Shown piece after piece: positions 1 to 7,851 of a stretch of DNA of 53,108 nt. The notes beneath the pieces were generated by a model that did not search any database, was not told the origin of the DNA, and was given only the letters and a program-made list of their open reading frames with translations. The stretch spans positions 1 through 53,108 of the IMG/VR virus record IMGVR_UViG_3300008267_006330; one strand, given 5' to 3'. The first letter of the stretch is position 1. Every line of letters begins with the position of its first letter. The position numbers were made by a program, and so were the translations under genes. The DNA comes from a virus.

Positions 1-80
1 TACTCCAGGCCAATTTGGATGAAGTAAACAATGTGGGTACGGTCCACTCGTTTTTTGCGTGATTGCTTTTTAAGTTCCAT
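1..80 (-). CDS. Hypothetical protein, N-terminal fragment cut by window edge
   Basis: An ATG at 80-78 opens a frame that runs off the left edge. The visible 26 residues begin MELKKQSRKKRVDRTHIVYF and are strongly basic. A consensus sigma-70-type promoter lies directly upstream, with only six bases between the -10 box and the ATG. The HIVYFIQ-type beta strand after a basic stretch resembles the start of GIY-YIG-like proteins of marine phages, but too little is visible to name it. Confidence 0.45.
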   Translation of the reverse strand, partial: MELKKQSRKKRVDRTHIVYFIQIGLE

Positions 81-86
81 ACAAGT

Positions 87-115
87 ATTATAGCAAAAAG
101 AGCATTTTTGGTCAA
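87..115 (-). promoter_or_regulatory. Sigma-70-type promoter for the leftmost gene
   Basis: On the minus strand TTGACC (110-115) and TATAAT (87-92) are separated by exactly 17 bases. The ATG of the leftmost gene begins six bases after the -10 box, so a start at the usual distance would give a leaderless or nearly leaderless transcript. Confidence 0.7.
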
Positions 116-122
116 CCGAAAT

Positions 123-143
123 GTAGTACTACAAAAGTACTAC
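123..143. repeat. Short perfect inverted repeat between genes
   Basis: GTAGTACT (123-130) and AGTACTAC (136-143) form an 8-bp stem with a 5-base loop, followed on the plus strand by TTTTT. It lies just past the end of the minus-strand gene at 176-526. On that strand only three T follow the stem, so it would be a weak terminator. It could also act as an operator near the adjacent promoter. Confidence 0.4.
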
Positions 144-175
144 TTTTTAGGGTTACAAAAGTGTTGTTTTTTTGC

Positions 176-526
176 TCAATACCGTTGTAAACTTGCCACA
201 AAACGGTTGACATCATTATACAGGGCATACATGACTGCTTCCCGGCTGGCAAAAAAGCATAGTTTGGGACGCTTACTGACTTTGATATAGTAAGGGCCAG
301 TGAGTTTACGATCCAGCATCAACAGTATTCTGGGCACAGCATGAACAGCAACTTCTGTTTCAAAATCCCAGTGCTCAATTTTGTATTGTTCAAATGCTTC
401 AAAACCAACAGAGGTAAGTCGCCAACCACCGTCGGGAGTTTGCCACCATTCCGTCATGGCTTCTTCCACGGTCCATAGATCCGACTGAGCGACCAATACT
501 TGAGTCAGTTGTTGTTTACTTGGCAT
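176..526 (-). CDS. Conserved phage-type hypothetical protein, 116 aa
   Basis: The protein has no signal peptide or membrane segment. Its centre (GGWRLTSVGFEAF) and C-terminal part (LLMLDRKLTGPYYI, then a basic stretch and FFASREAVMYALY) look like a conserved small protein of T4-like marine phages that I recognise only as uncharacterised. Its start overlaps the end of the upstream gene by 11 bases, which fits one transcript with coupled translation. Function unknown. Confidence 0.7.
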   Translation of the reverse strand: MPSKQQLTQVLVAQSDLWTVEEAMTEWWQTPDGGWRLTSVGFEAFEQYKIEHWDFETEVAVHAVPRILLMLDRKLTGPYYIKVSKRPKLCFFASREAVMYALYNDVNRFVASLQRY

Positions 527-815
527 CGGGGTATACTTGCGCCCCCTGCGTCAAGAGTACAACTGTGAACTTGTCGGTCTTGAATTGTGTGTTGAGTTTA
601 CGTGCCAGATTCTTGGCATGCCCGGGATTGGAGAATGAAACCTTTTTGTACTTGGGCCCCGGATACTGTGTGAGCATGTTTGACGTTTTTAAGTTGATGG
701 GTTTGTTGTCATAAAAAACCGCCCAAACTCCTTCCGACGCTAATACTTGCTCGGTCTTGTAAGTTGCTTTGTCAGTGTGTTCAATCAACACATTTGGCTT
801 GGGTCTTGACATCAT
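516..815 (-). CDS. Hypothetical protein, 99 aa
   Basis: A small soluble basic protein without recognisable motifs. Two ATG codons are adjacent; the first is preceded by a CGGAG ribosome binding site and by a late-promoter-like GATAAATA element. The gene overlaps the next one downstream by 11 bases. The C-terminal half (FSNPGHAKNLARKLN) suggests a compact alpha/beta fold, but no function can be assigned. Confidence 0.65.
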   Translation of the reverse strand: MMSRPKPNVLIEHTDKATYKTEQVLASEGVWAVFYDNKPINLKTSNMLTQYPGPKYKKVSFSNPGHAKNLARKLNTQFKTDKFTVVLLTQGAQVYPDAK

Positions 816-828
816 TATCTCCGTAGTT

Positions 829-836
829 TATTTATC
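829..836 (-). promoter_or_regulatory. T4-late-promoter-like element in an inverted repeat
   Basis: GATAAATA on the minus strand matches the T4 late consensus TATAAATA at seven of eight positions, in the 28-bp gap between two genes. It sits inside a repeat with arms CGTAGTT (822-828) and AACTACG (842-848), so it could be occluded by a hairpin in readthrough RNA. It would drive the 99-aa gene. Confidence 0.45.
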
Positions 837-843
837 TCAATAA

Positions 844-1059
844 CTACGTGCTTTTGAAAGTGCCACCACTCAATTCCACTGTAACAGTTTCTTCTTTTGC
901 TGTGGGTTTTAGATTACGCATGCCTTCAAGCGTCAACAACAATTTGGTAATATCTCCGTGCAGGTCTTTGGCATCACGCAATGATATTGTTAGATCTCGC
1001 TGACCGCGACTTTCTGCGGCTTTGATAGAATCAACAAAACGGTTGATATGCAAGCTCAT
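844..1059 (-). CDS. Hypothetical protein, 71 aa
   Basis: A short, mostly helical, charged protein (IKAAESRGQRDLTISLRDAK). Its ATG overlaps the stop of the upstream MazG-like gene by four bases (ATGA), the usual coupling signature here. It resembles small conserved phage proteins of unknown role. No catalytic motif is visible. Confidence 0.6.
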   Translation of the reverse strand: MSLHINRFVDSIKAAESRGQRDLTISLRDAKDLHGDITKLLLTLEGMRNLKPTAKEETVTVELSGGTFKST

Positions 1060-1412
1060 TTTACAAACGGCGCCAACTCAGGTGGTGTCCAACCCTGTGG
1101 TTTTAAGACCTTGCCATCTTCACGTTTTCGAACCTTACCTGTGTCTCGATCAATCTTGGCAAAGTTAGTACGCATGACTTCTTTCCATGCACCTTCTGCG
1201 TCAACACCAAGACTGTGAATGGCACCAATGGTCACAACCAAAATATCAATCAAGGCATCAAGGTCGTCTACCTTGGTTTTACTGGCCACCAATTCATTGA
1301 ACTCTTCTGAGATGAGATTGCAATACAATTGATATTGTGCCTCGTTGAACTCGCCTACAGATTGATCGCAGGCTTGCATGAATTTTTCTTGATCTCTAAA
1401 CGGGTTTGACAT
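1056..1412 (-). CDS. MazG-like nucleoside triphosphate pyrophosphohydrolase
   Basis: The 118-aa protein matches the all-alpha NTP-pyrophosphatase superfamily (MazG/HisE type). It has a first metal-binding helix (LISEEFNEL), a second acidic helix (LDALIDILVVTIGA), and the later N-F-x-K-I-D...TGKV..REDGKVLKP segment typical of phage members. These enzymes hydrolyse (d)NTPs to the monophosphate and PPi, and may clean the nucleotide pool or modulate stringent signalling in infected cells. I chose the start MSNPF at 1412, because the upstream 13-residue extension lies inside the preceding gene and is poorly conserved in character. Confidence 0.8.
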   Translation of the reverse strand: MSNPFRDQEKFMQACDQSVGEFNEAQYQLYCNLISEEFNELVASKTKVDDLDALIDILVVTIGAIHSLGVDAEGAWKEVMRTNFAKIDRDTGKVRKREDGKVLKPQGWTPPELAPFVK

Positions 1413-1845
1413 TTGCTTCTTCTTTACTAAAAAACGGACCCTGATACTCATAACGCTCCAAGGAGATTAGTTTAGGGTGCTGAACAATTTTCCACTTGCG
1501 ATGTTGCCGCACTCGATACCAACCAGCCGCAAACCATGACTTGGATTTTGTGTCTCTAGTGAACAAAGGCAACCGGCGTTTGACGTCCCACAAGGGATTG
1601 TATACCGTGCCTTCTACGTCGTGACCATACACTATGTTTTCCGGCGTAGGTGTGGCTTTTTCTGGTGGCTCAAACTCAATGTTCACAGCCTCTCGAGCCA
1701 TTTTGACTGTTTTGTAACTCACAACATTGTCATGAATTTTTATGATACAGTTACCGTTCTCAGCCACTTCAAGTTGACCAATCTTGCGATTGTTCTTCTT
1801 GAGTATCCAATACTGATTCTCTACTACAGGTTTAGCTAATATCAT
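1396..1845 (-). CDS. Conserved phage-type hypothetical protein, about 149 aa
   Basis: The frame is open from 1902, but the start at 1845 (MILAKPVVENQYWILKKN) is preferred because the longer form lies deep inside the RNase H gene. The N-terminal third is beta-rich; the C-terminal half is rich in W, K and R (KSWFAAGWYRVRQHRKWK). It resembles an uncharacterised protein found near RNase H in T4-like marine phages. Function unknown. Confidence 0.65.
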   Translation of the reverse strand: MILAKPVVENQYWILKKNNRKIGQLEVAENGNCIIKIHDNVVSYKTVKMAREAVNIEFEPPEKATPTPENIVYGHDVEGTVYNPLWDVKRRLPLFTRDTKSKSWFAAGWYRVRQHRKWKIVQHPKLISLERYEYQGPFFSKEEANVKPV

Positions 1846-2839
1846 CCAATACTCCTTTGTATGTTTCGTTAAGCCAACGACTGACTTGATCTGCACTGTC
1901 ACTGAGTTTGGTCAACTCGTACTTGCCACAAAACCGCATGAAGTGAACTCCAACTTGACCAACGTCTTTATGACTAATCTGTTCACGGATGCAACCATCC
2001 ACAGTGGCTTTGACATCTGCAGGTTGCGCTGTGAGGTCAATCAAGGTACAGTTACGTTCGTAGTCATCCAACACACGATGTTCTGCGCCATTGTGGTCGG
2101 TCCAACGTTGCAACATCAGATTGTTCCAATTGTATCCGCGCTTGTCTCTGTCTCCAAAGGCCTCACGGAGACCAACTTTATTCTTTGTGCCTTTCTCACG
2201 TACTCCAGGATACGCACTGAATACGTTGTCTGAGGTGTCGCCACGCATACACTTCTCAAATAGCAACCAGGCTGGATCCGGGATCGTTTTTGGCTGTTTA
2301 GTTTTCTTATCATTGACACGGTTACCTTTAGCATCGAATATGCCCTCCAAGGTTAGTAGTTCATCTGTGATACCATTGTATTGTGTGACGTTGGCGGCCA
2401 GCAACTGCACAAAGTCAGTGTCTGAACTTACAATGGTGTGTTCATCTTGGGGGTGCAGTGCAATCCAACGTGCTATGATATCATCTGCTTCAGCAGTGGC
2501 ACAACGGATCACACTACAATTTGTTTTTGTAGACAAGTATTTAGTCAGCTCGTCGTACGTTTCCCAGAACAGTCGGTCTTCTTCTGCTTCTGTTTCGGTC
2601 ATTGCCCCACGTGCCACAGCACGGTTTTTCTTGTAGGGTTCGTAGAAATCTTTGCGCCACGAGCGCCCTTCTAGTGCAAACACCACATGATCTGCTTGAA
2701 AACGCCGGGCCACTTTGTTAGCGGCCATTATGGTAACATGCAGGGCAAAGCCCAGTTTAGTCCATGTGTCACTGGCACGGTGTGCTGAGTGTCGGGCACG
2801 GAAGAACATGTTGGCTGTATCAATCAGTAGGTATTTCAT
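1832..2839 (-). CDS. rnh: T4 RNase H-type 5'-3' exonuclease / flap endonuclease
   Basis: The protein of about 335 aa carries the FEN/PIN-nuclease metal motifs in order: LIDTANMFFRAR near the start, a LEGRSWRKDFYEPYKKNR arch segment, AEADDII (two Asp), SSDTDFVQL and RGDTSDNV. In T4 the homologue removes RNA primers and flaps during lagging-strand synthesis. The length matches T4 RNase H (305 aa) with modest insertions. ATG codons at 2845 and 2839 are both possible. The end of the upstream SGNH gene overlaps the start. Confidence 0.88.
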   Translation of the reverse strand: MKYLLIDTANMFFRARHSAHRASDTWTKLGFALHVTIMAANKVARRFQADHVVFALEGRSWRKDFYEPYKKNRAVARGAMTETEAEEDRLFWETYDELTKYLSTKTNCSVIRCATAEADDIIARWIALHPQDEHTIVSSDTDFVQLLAANVTQYNGITDELLTLEGIFDAKGNRVNDKKTKQPKTIPDPAWLLFEKCMRGDTSDNVFSAYPGVREKGTKNKVGLREAFGDRDKRGYNWNNLMLQRWTDHNGAEHRVLDDYERNCTLIDLTAQPADVKATVDGCIREQISHKDVGQVGVHFMRFCGKYELTKLSDSADQVSRWLNETYKGVLDDIS

Positions 2840-3557
2840 CTGCACTCACAATTTGGTGGTTGAGCATGTATTGTAACACATGTTTTGCCCAAAAGCAATG
2901 GGCTTCCTTACCAAAATGGTATCCAAACGGTCTAGTATGCTCAAATCCGTTGTTTTCTAACACAGCATTGTAACTAGAACTTCGAAGGTATGGATCAATA
3001 TAGTCCACTTCCCAATCCTTTTGATCCTGAATGTCACTGAATGTACTGTACCCGCTAAAGAACAAATGCTTAATACCTTGCGCTTTTAGTTCACAATGCA
3101 ACTCCCAAATAGCTTGATGAGCCTGTTGTGTTTTTTGATGCCAATCAACTTCAGTCACGTACTGTTTGTAGCGGTCTTGCCATTCTGGTGGAACCATATC
3201 AATACCACTGGCATTGACTTGATACCAGTAGTTGGACTCTGTATGGAACCATTCTTCGCGTTCCCACGTGGTCCATTGTATGACCATGAACGTGTTGGCC
3301 AGTTTATCAGGATTGTTTTTGATCCACTCACGGGTGGTTCGTATGATTCTTGGATTACTACCGCCGCTTTGGGCATCACAATAAAATTCTGTAGCACCCA
3401 ACATTTCTGACAGTTTCTTACCCCAACTGACTTTTAAGTTTTCAGGATGAGGAACTTGCCCCCAACCATAATAGTCTGGATCATCTTCGGCCCAGGCATG
3501 TTCTACATTGGCATCGCAAGCGGCGGTATGGCTACAGCCGTTAACATACAAAATCAT
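2820..3557 (-). CDS. SGNH/GDSL-hydrolase-like protein
   Basis: The N-terminus reads MILYVNGCSHTAA, the G-x-S nucleophile block of SGNH hydrolases. It is followed by GGSNPRI, which fits the block carrying the oxyanion Asn, and a C-terminal HCFWAKHVLQ that may hold the catalytic His. The family includes esterases, lipases and sugar O-acetylesterases; the substrate here is unknown. It is one of three such proteins in the window. The gene overlaps both neighbours by a few bases. Confidence 0.65.
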   Translation of the reverse strand: MILYVNGCSHTAACDANVEHAWAEDDPDYYGWGQVPHPENLKVSWGKKLSEMLGATEFYCDAQSGGSNPRIIRTTREWIKNNPDKLANTFMVIQWTTWEREEWFHTESNYWYQVNASGIDMVPPEWQDRYKQYVTEVDWHQKTQQAHQAIWELHCELKAQGIKHLFFSGYSTFSDIQDQKDWEVDYIDPYLRSSSYNAVLENNGFEHTRPFGYHFGKEAHCFWAKHVLQYMLNHQIVSADEIPTD

Positions 3558-4030
3558 TTTTGTAGTAGTACTTTTTCAGTCTCTGCGGCAACCACACGTT
3601 TGCGCAGACTTGAACTGGAGAACGAGTGATCTCTGCCATTGAACACCAATTCAATACCACGCATGCCGCACTCCTCATAGCCAGAGAAGTTTTTGTGTTG
3701 ATATTCCACACCTAGCACACGAACATCAACTGGCAGGATCAGCAACAAGTCAACAAGATCCTGTTCGGTTTGATACACAACAACTTCATCAACATAACGG
3801 CATGCAGCTAACTGTATTTGTCGCTCCACAATACTTTGTATAGGACGATTTTTAGTGTCAGGTCTATCGATAGTTGGGTCTGTTTGGAGCCCACAGATCA
3901 GGTAGTCACAGTGATTCTTGGCTTCCGATAGCATGGCAATGTGACCTGCGTGGAGCATGTCAAAGGTTGAAAAAGTGATACCAATTTTCTTCCCGTCTTG
4001 TTTGAGTTGTTTGATGTGATTGAATATCAT
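3554..4030 (-). CDS. Cytidylyltransferase-like nucleotidyltransferase
   Basis: The 158-aa protein has the nucleotidyltransferase signature FSTFDMLHAGHIAML (the GxFDxxHxGH motif of the TagD/RfaE/CoaD superfamily) and a distal SSSSLRKRV, the ISSSxxR motif. It most resembles glycerol-3-phosphate cytidylyltransferase or ADP-heptose synthase-type enzymes, which activate a phosphorylated polyol or sugar with CTP or ATP. With sugar-processing genes nearby, a role in making an activated glycan precursor is plausible. The substrate is not known. Confidence 0.8.
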   Translation of the reverse strand: MIFNHIKQLKQDGKKIGITFSTFDMLHAGHIAMLSEAKNHCDYLICGLQTDPTIDRPDTKNRPIQSIVERQIQLAACRYVDEVVVYQTEQDLVDLLLILPVDVRVLGVEYQHKNFSGYEECGMRGIELVFNGRDHSFSSSSLRKRVVAAETEKVLLQK

Positions 4031-4416
4031 GACACTTCGGTTCTTCCGCCGCCTATGTCTCTAGTGCTGACATATTGTCCAACACCTTTGATCATGGCCT
4101 GTTCTTGTTCCCAGGTTTCCATTACCACATGTCTACACACATTTTGGAACCAACGATCCACAATGTCGGCATCAACATCATTGGGTTTCATCATGTAACC
4201 GGCTTTGACCAATCGAGCTACAAAGATCTCATTCCAGTCAAGTTCAAACGCACCTTGGTGCAGGTTGTCAGGATCAATGTCCATACGTACCATTGCCACG
4301 TATGGTTCGTTCTTTTCTGTGGCAAGCTCTTTTTCAGTCTTGACTGGTGCCTTGACCTTTGGCTCTCGGGGCGCAGGTGCTACTGCTGGTGGCTTTTTCT
4401 TGAACCAATCAAACAT
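4027..4416 (-). CDS. Conserved T4-like phage hypothetical protein, 129 aa
   Basis: It starts with MFDWFKKK, a Pro/Ala/Lys-rich linker, then a conserved core (YVAMVRMDIDPDNLHQGAFELDWNE..F) and a C-terminal helix with VDRWFQNVCRHV. This architecture is familiar from uncharacterised proteins of marine T4-like phages. The start follows directly on the stop of the broken QueE gene. No enzyme motif is visible. Confidence 0.7.
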   Translation of the reverse strand: MFDWFKKKPPAVAPAPREPKVKAPVKTEKELATEKNEPYVAMVRMDIDPDNLHQGAFELDWNEIFVARLVKAGYMMKPNDVDADIVDRWFQNVCRHVVMETWEQEQAMIKGVGQYVSTRDIGGGRTEVS

Positions 4417-4878
4417 TTACTTCCCCCATCCGTTGCCCCAAAGGTCAACGTGTAACCTTGGAGTATACCAATAACCACGCTTGAGTGCTTCGTCTGCTAC
4501 GTGTATACGTGTGCCATCATAAACACTGACAACACCACCCAATGGCATCACAAATACTGGCCCGCTAAAGCCGCGATTGCGATAGTCGTCTACAACTACA
4601 TCAAGTTCTGCAAAGTCATCAATGTGACCCACAACAAATTTTAGATAGGTAATACCATAGGTTTCGTAGTCCCAAATGATGTCGGGTTTGATAGCATCTT
4701 CATACTTCTCTCCACTTAACGTGAGTTTGGGACTTACTGAGAACACAATCTCACCAAGCCAGTTGTTGAGATATGTTTTGAAATCACGATGTAGTTCTTG
4801 GGTACCATTGGTCTCAAATGTAATATGACGCAATCCACGCTCGTGCTGGGTTGCCGTTTGGCTGTTGCCAGTTACCAT
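4417..4878 (-). pseudogene. queE: QueE (CDG synthase) C-terminal fragment, out of frame
   Basis: This frame supplies the C-terminal half of a phage-type QueE: HITFETNGTQ, the FSVSPK segment, YLKFVVGH and the terminal RLHVDLWGNGWGK. It is in a different frame from the N-terminal half (4814-5188). The region that should join them, including the GGEP SAM-binding motif of radical SAM enzymes, is absent. The start given (4878) is the first ATG that could be used; it need not be translated. Confidence 0.75.
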
Positions 4879-5188
4879 GTGGCAATAGCGCCGCCATCTT
4901 GTCCACAAGCTCATCTGCTGTGTATGTTGGGCTTAGGTGTTTGAAGTCTGGATGCCAGCTTGCATAAGAATCACATCCAGTGCTAACAAGCGGAAGCTCT
5001 TCAAACGTTTTGTACAAGTGTACACTCTTTGCCACTTCGTCTGCTTCGGGGCTCTTCTCCCCGGGCTTGCATCCAAAACCTGAGCAGGTAAAGTTACAGC
5101 CAAACATACGCAAGAAAATACTTGGTACGCCCACATAACGACCTTCGCCTTGTGCTGAATAAAATAGTTCACTTACTTTGAATTTCAT
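4814..5188 (-). CDS. queE: QueE (7-carboxy-7-deazaguanine synthase) N-terminal fragment
   Basis: The start MKFKVSELFYSAQGEGRYVG is the QueE opening. Cys31 and Cys35 (GCNFTC) plus Cys72 (STGCDSYASWH) probably form the 4Fe-4S site with an insertion; Cys40 is an alternative ligand. QueE converts 6-carboxytetrahydropterin to CDG using SAM. The recognisable part stops at LLPHGNWQQPNGNP, after which the frame reads unrelated residues to a stop. The protein lacks GGEP and everything after it, so this product alone should be inactive. Confidence 0.8.
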   Translation of the reverse strand: MKFKVSELFYSAQGEGRYVGVPSIFLRMFGCNFTCSGFGCKPGEKSPEADEVAKSVHLYKTFEELPLVSTGCDSYASWHPDFKHLSPTYTADELVDKMAALLPHGNWQQPNGNPARAWIASYYI

Positions 5189-5844
5189 AGTCTTGTTACC
5201 TTTGTCATGCCCGACTTGCGGGGATCTTTATTTAGATTGATACTTTCTTCATGCATTATAACACGAGTAGATTGTTTTGTCACCCAGCCCGGCAATACTG
5301 CATCTAAATAGGCCAAATGCTCTGCTGGACTAGGATGCGGATCACCATCTCTGTTGGGCCAACTGTTGGGAAACAGTACAGCCTTGTAACTGGGCAGGAT
5401 AGAGTCTACAATATCTTGATAGATATTTAGAGAATCAATAGTGTCCATGGACAAAAATCTCCACTGTGTTTTTCGATTTTCTAATAGTGTTTTCACTGCT
5501 TTGATGTAGGCCAACGTTTTTATCAGTAATCCGCGTTCGTCAACGTGAGTTTCAAGATATTCTTTATTGTAGATTGGGCACGTAAACATGTTGCCCAGTG
5601 TGTGCCAGCGACCGTCTACATATCTATCTTCACGAGTGGCACTAGTCCAACATACAATCACTGTATCATCAGAGTCAAATTTATTACGCTGATCCGTTTC
5701 CATTACACTATTGAATATAAACTCATTGCCTGCGCCACTTTGCGCCCAGTTTTCAAAATAATCAAATTCTGGGGCAAGGCAATCGGCCCAGGTACTCCAG
5801 CGGTAGTTTGTAAAACTACAGCCAAATGTAAACAGTCGGCGCAT
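5185..5844 (-). CDS. SGNH-hydrolase-like protein, 219 aa
   Basis: It starts RRLFTFGCSFTNY, with Ser in a G-C-S-F nucleophile block. SGAGNEFIF fits the Asn-bearing block, and DGDPHPSPAEHLAYL near residue 180 fits the D-x-x-H block with the catalytic His. It is related in style to the SGNH proteins at 2820-3557 and 29677-30483. The start overlaps the upstream radical SAM stop as TAATG, and its own stop overlaps the QueE start by four bases. Substrate unknown; sugar O-acyl esters are a reasonable guess. Confidence 0.65.
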   Translation of the reverse strand: MRRLFTFGCSFTNYRWSTWADCLAPEFDYFENWAQSGAGNEFIFNSVMETDQRNKFDSDDTVIVCWTSATREDRYVDGRWHTLGNMFTCPIYNKEYLETHVDERGLLIKTLAYIKAVKTLLENRKTQWRFLSMDTIDSLNIYQDIVDSILPSYKAVLFPNSWPNRDGDPHPSPAEHLAYLDAVLPGWVTKQSTRVIMHEESINLNKDPRKSGMTKVTRL

Positions 5845-7844
5845 TATGCCGCTAGTTGTTTTACAGAGAACGAGCCTTGTGCCTTGGCAGCGCCCTTACC
5901 ACGCTGAGTTGCCTTGCTGTCAACTGCACCCACCAAATCAACTGTGGCTTTGCCAAAGTTGCGACGTCGAGCAAAATAAAACAACTCTAAAAATCTATTT
6001 AGACTCATGGTTTTGTCTTCGGGGAAATCCAGCCGATACACTGTGGGTTCGTTGACCAAGGGTCGATTGAAACTCAAGTATTCCCAAATGTTATAGTCCA
6101 GAGTCAAATTCATGGGATAGGCATTTCTGTCATCATACTTGATGTAGTAATTTCGTTGAAGACGCATGAGGCTGGCCAGGAGGTCTGCTGGCAACATATA
6201 ACGTTCTAAGAAAGTTTCCAAGAAATCATACAAGTCGTCCACACGGTCTTCTTGGTGCATGTTCATTGAGGTACGATGTATAATGTTCCAACCATGAATC
6301 TCCACACCAATCTTGGGATGATTGATCTTGCCAGTATTCATCCAGTTAGAAAAATATGTTCTGGCTTCGTCTGCTTCTTTCTTCAACCATTCATGAGTCA
6401 TGGCATATTCAAACAGATCTTCGTAGTAATCGTGGTAACTGATGCCTAGATACTTGTTGATAAATCTGGCCACGATGGTAGCAAAGCCATTGATGTGCAT
6501 GGTAGTTTGAAACCATGAAAAAATCTGTGCATCCAACATCACAGGCGTGGGCATGTCTTTTGTGCCTGTTATTACGTCAATACTTTCTTCTATATGCTCT
6601 ACACTGTATGAGCCAGCAAAGTAATCTGTCACAGGCTGACTGGTGATCTTGAACAGTTTTTTCTGTAGCAAGTTCATTTCGGCATTTTCCAACAACTGTG
6701 CCTGGAACACAGTGATACCTGTGTGTTGATTTAGATCATACAAGGCATAGAAGTTTTTCTTCCAGGATTCTAGAGTTTCGCCAGGCAGGCCCAGGATCAG
6801 TTCGGTATAGGCTGGAATGTTGCGTTGATCACACAGTTCAAACACTTCGTTGAGTTTGTTCATCTCCATGTTCTTGCGACGAATGTTTTCCAACACATCC
6901 AAGTCCAAGCTCTGTACACTCAGTGTGAGACCCTGATTGAAGCCTCGAGCATCCAGCAGTTTCTTCACAATGTCAATTACTTCCTTTTTTTGGTTCTTGG
7001 CCCAGGCCACAGAGAAGGTGCGCGGTGATCCATACTTTTCTTGCATCTCAATGATCTTGTCGGCAATCATGCCATCACGTTCGGGGAACATGCCAAAGTT
7101 GGCATCAGTGATTGAGATCCAATCAAAGTTGCGTTCGGCCATCCATTCAAGTTCGTGAAACACTCGGGTGAGTTCAAATTGCTTGACTTTGTTGTAGGTC
7201 AGGCTACCCCAGTCACAAAAAGTACAAGCAAACGGACACCCACGATTGGTTTCCAGGGTGCCTTGCCAGGTTACTTCGGGGTGGTCTGCCATCATTTTAT
7301 CAAATATGCCCGACAGGTAAGGACTGGCCACTTGTTCAAGACTTTCAATACGTTCAGCGTCTTGTGTTTTCACAGCCTCACCGTTGCGATTGATCAACAG
7401 GCCCGGAACTGATTCCCAGTCACCAGTTTCAAAATGTTCCAGCACTCGCTTGAATGTGATTTCACCTTCGTAGCAGATCACCAGATCCATAAAAGGTTCT
7501 TTACGAAACAGATCTGGATCAGTTATTGCAGGTTCTGGCCCACCAAACACAGTCAATACTTTGGGATTGATTTCTTTGATACGACGGGCCAGGGCATAGT
7601 TATAGCGGTGATTCCATACATAGGTACTAAAAGTCACAATGCTATTGATTGCCAGTCGTTGTGCCACAGGTTCCAGCGCATCACGGCGCCAGATCCAGTC
7701 AGTGGCTTCAAAACGTTCACGTATGGCCGGGTCAGCTAGACTATAACTCCATACTACACCTGCAGAGTACGGCAGATAATAGGCGTTGAATTCTTTGGGC
7801 CCTTGCTGAAAATTGGGTTGCACAAAGGCAATGGTATGTTTCAT
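5844..7844 (-). CDS. B12-binding-type radical SAM protein
   Basis: With the start MKHTIAFVQPNFQQG (7844), the protein is 666 aa. Residues 1-140 look like a cobalamin-binding-type Rossmann domain (VLTVFGGPEPA, DLVICYEGE). Cys203, Cys207 and Cys210 in RGCPFACTFC give the CxxxCxxC 4Fe-4S motif, followed by a radical SAM barrel (ITDANFGMF, YTELILGLPGE). Relatives methylate unreactive carbons or modify sugars, lipids or peptides. The frame is open further upstream to 7976, but that extension lies inside the preceding glycosyltransferase gene. Substrate unknown. Confidence 0.82.
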   Translation of the reverse strand: MKHTIAFVQPNFQQGPKEFNAYYLPYSAGVVWSYSLADPAIRERFEATDWIWRRDALEPVAQRLAINSIVTFSTYVWNHRYNYALARRIKEINPKVLTVFGGPEPAITDPDLFRKEPFMDLVICYEGEITFKRVLEHFETGDWESVPGLLINRNGEAVKTQDAERIESLEQVASPYLSGIFDKMMADHPEVTWQGTLETNRGCPFACTFCDWGSLTYNKVKQFELTRVFHELEWMAERNFDWISITDANFGMFPERDGMIADKIIEMQEKYGSPRTFSVAWAKNQKKEVIDIVKKLLDARGFNQGLTLSVQSLDLDVLENIRRKNMEMNKLNEVFELCDQRNIPAYTELILGLPGETLESWKKNFYALYDLNQHTGITVFQAQLLENAEMNLLQKKLFKITSQPVTDYFAGSYSVEHIEESIDVITGTKDMPTPVMLDAQIFSWFQTTMHINGFATIVARFINKYLGISYHDYYEDLFEYAMTHEWLKKEADEARTYFSNWMNTGKINHPKIGVEIHGWNIIHRTSMNMHQEDRVDDLYDFLETFLERYMLPADLLASLMRLQRNYYIKYDDRNAYPMNLTLDYNIWEYLSFNRPLVNEPTVYRLDFPEDKTMSLNRFLELFYFARRRNFGKATVDLVGAVDSKATQRGKGAAKAQGSFSVKQLAA

Positions 7845-7851
7845 ACAGTAT

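Noticed and set aside
63-290. Plus-strand open frame of 75 codons
   Set aside because: It crosses a clear minus-strand promoter, a hairpin and the end of a minus-strand gene, and shows no protein-like pattern.
2091-2636. Plus-strand open frame of 181 codons opposite RNase H
   Set aside because: It is opposite a gene with all catalytic motifs and is rich in Ser and Cys, typical of an antisense reading.
4800-4900. Programmed frameshifting as the explanation for the split QueE
   Set aside because: The GGEP segment is absent in all frames, so slippage alone cannot restore a full enzyme.
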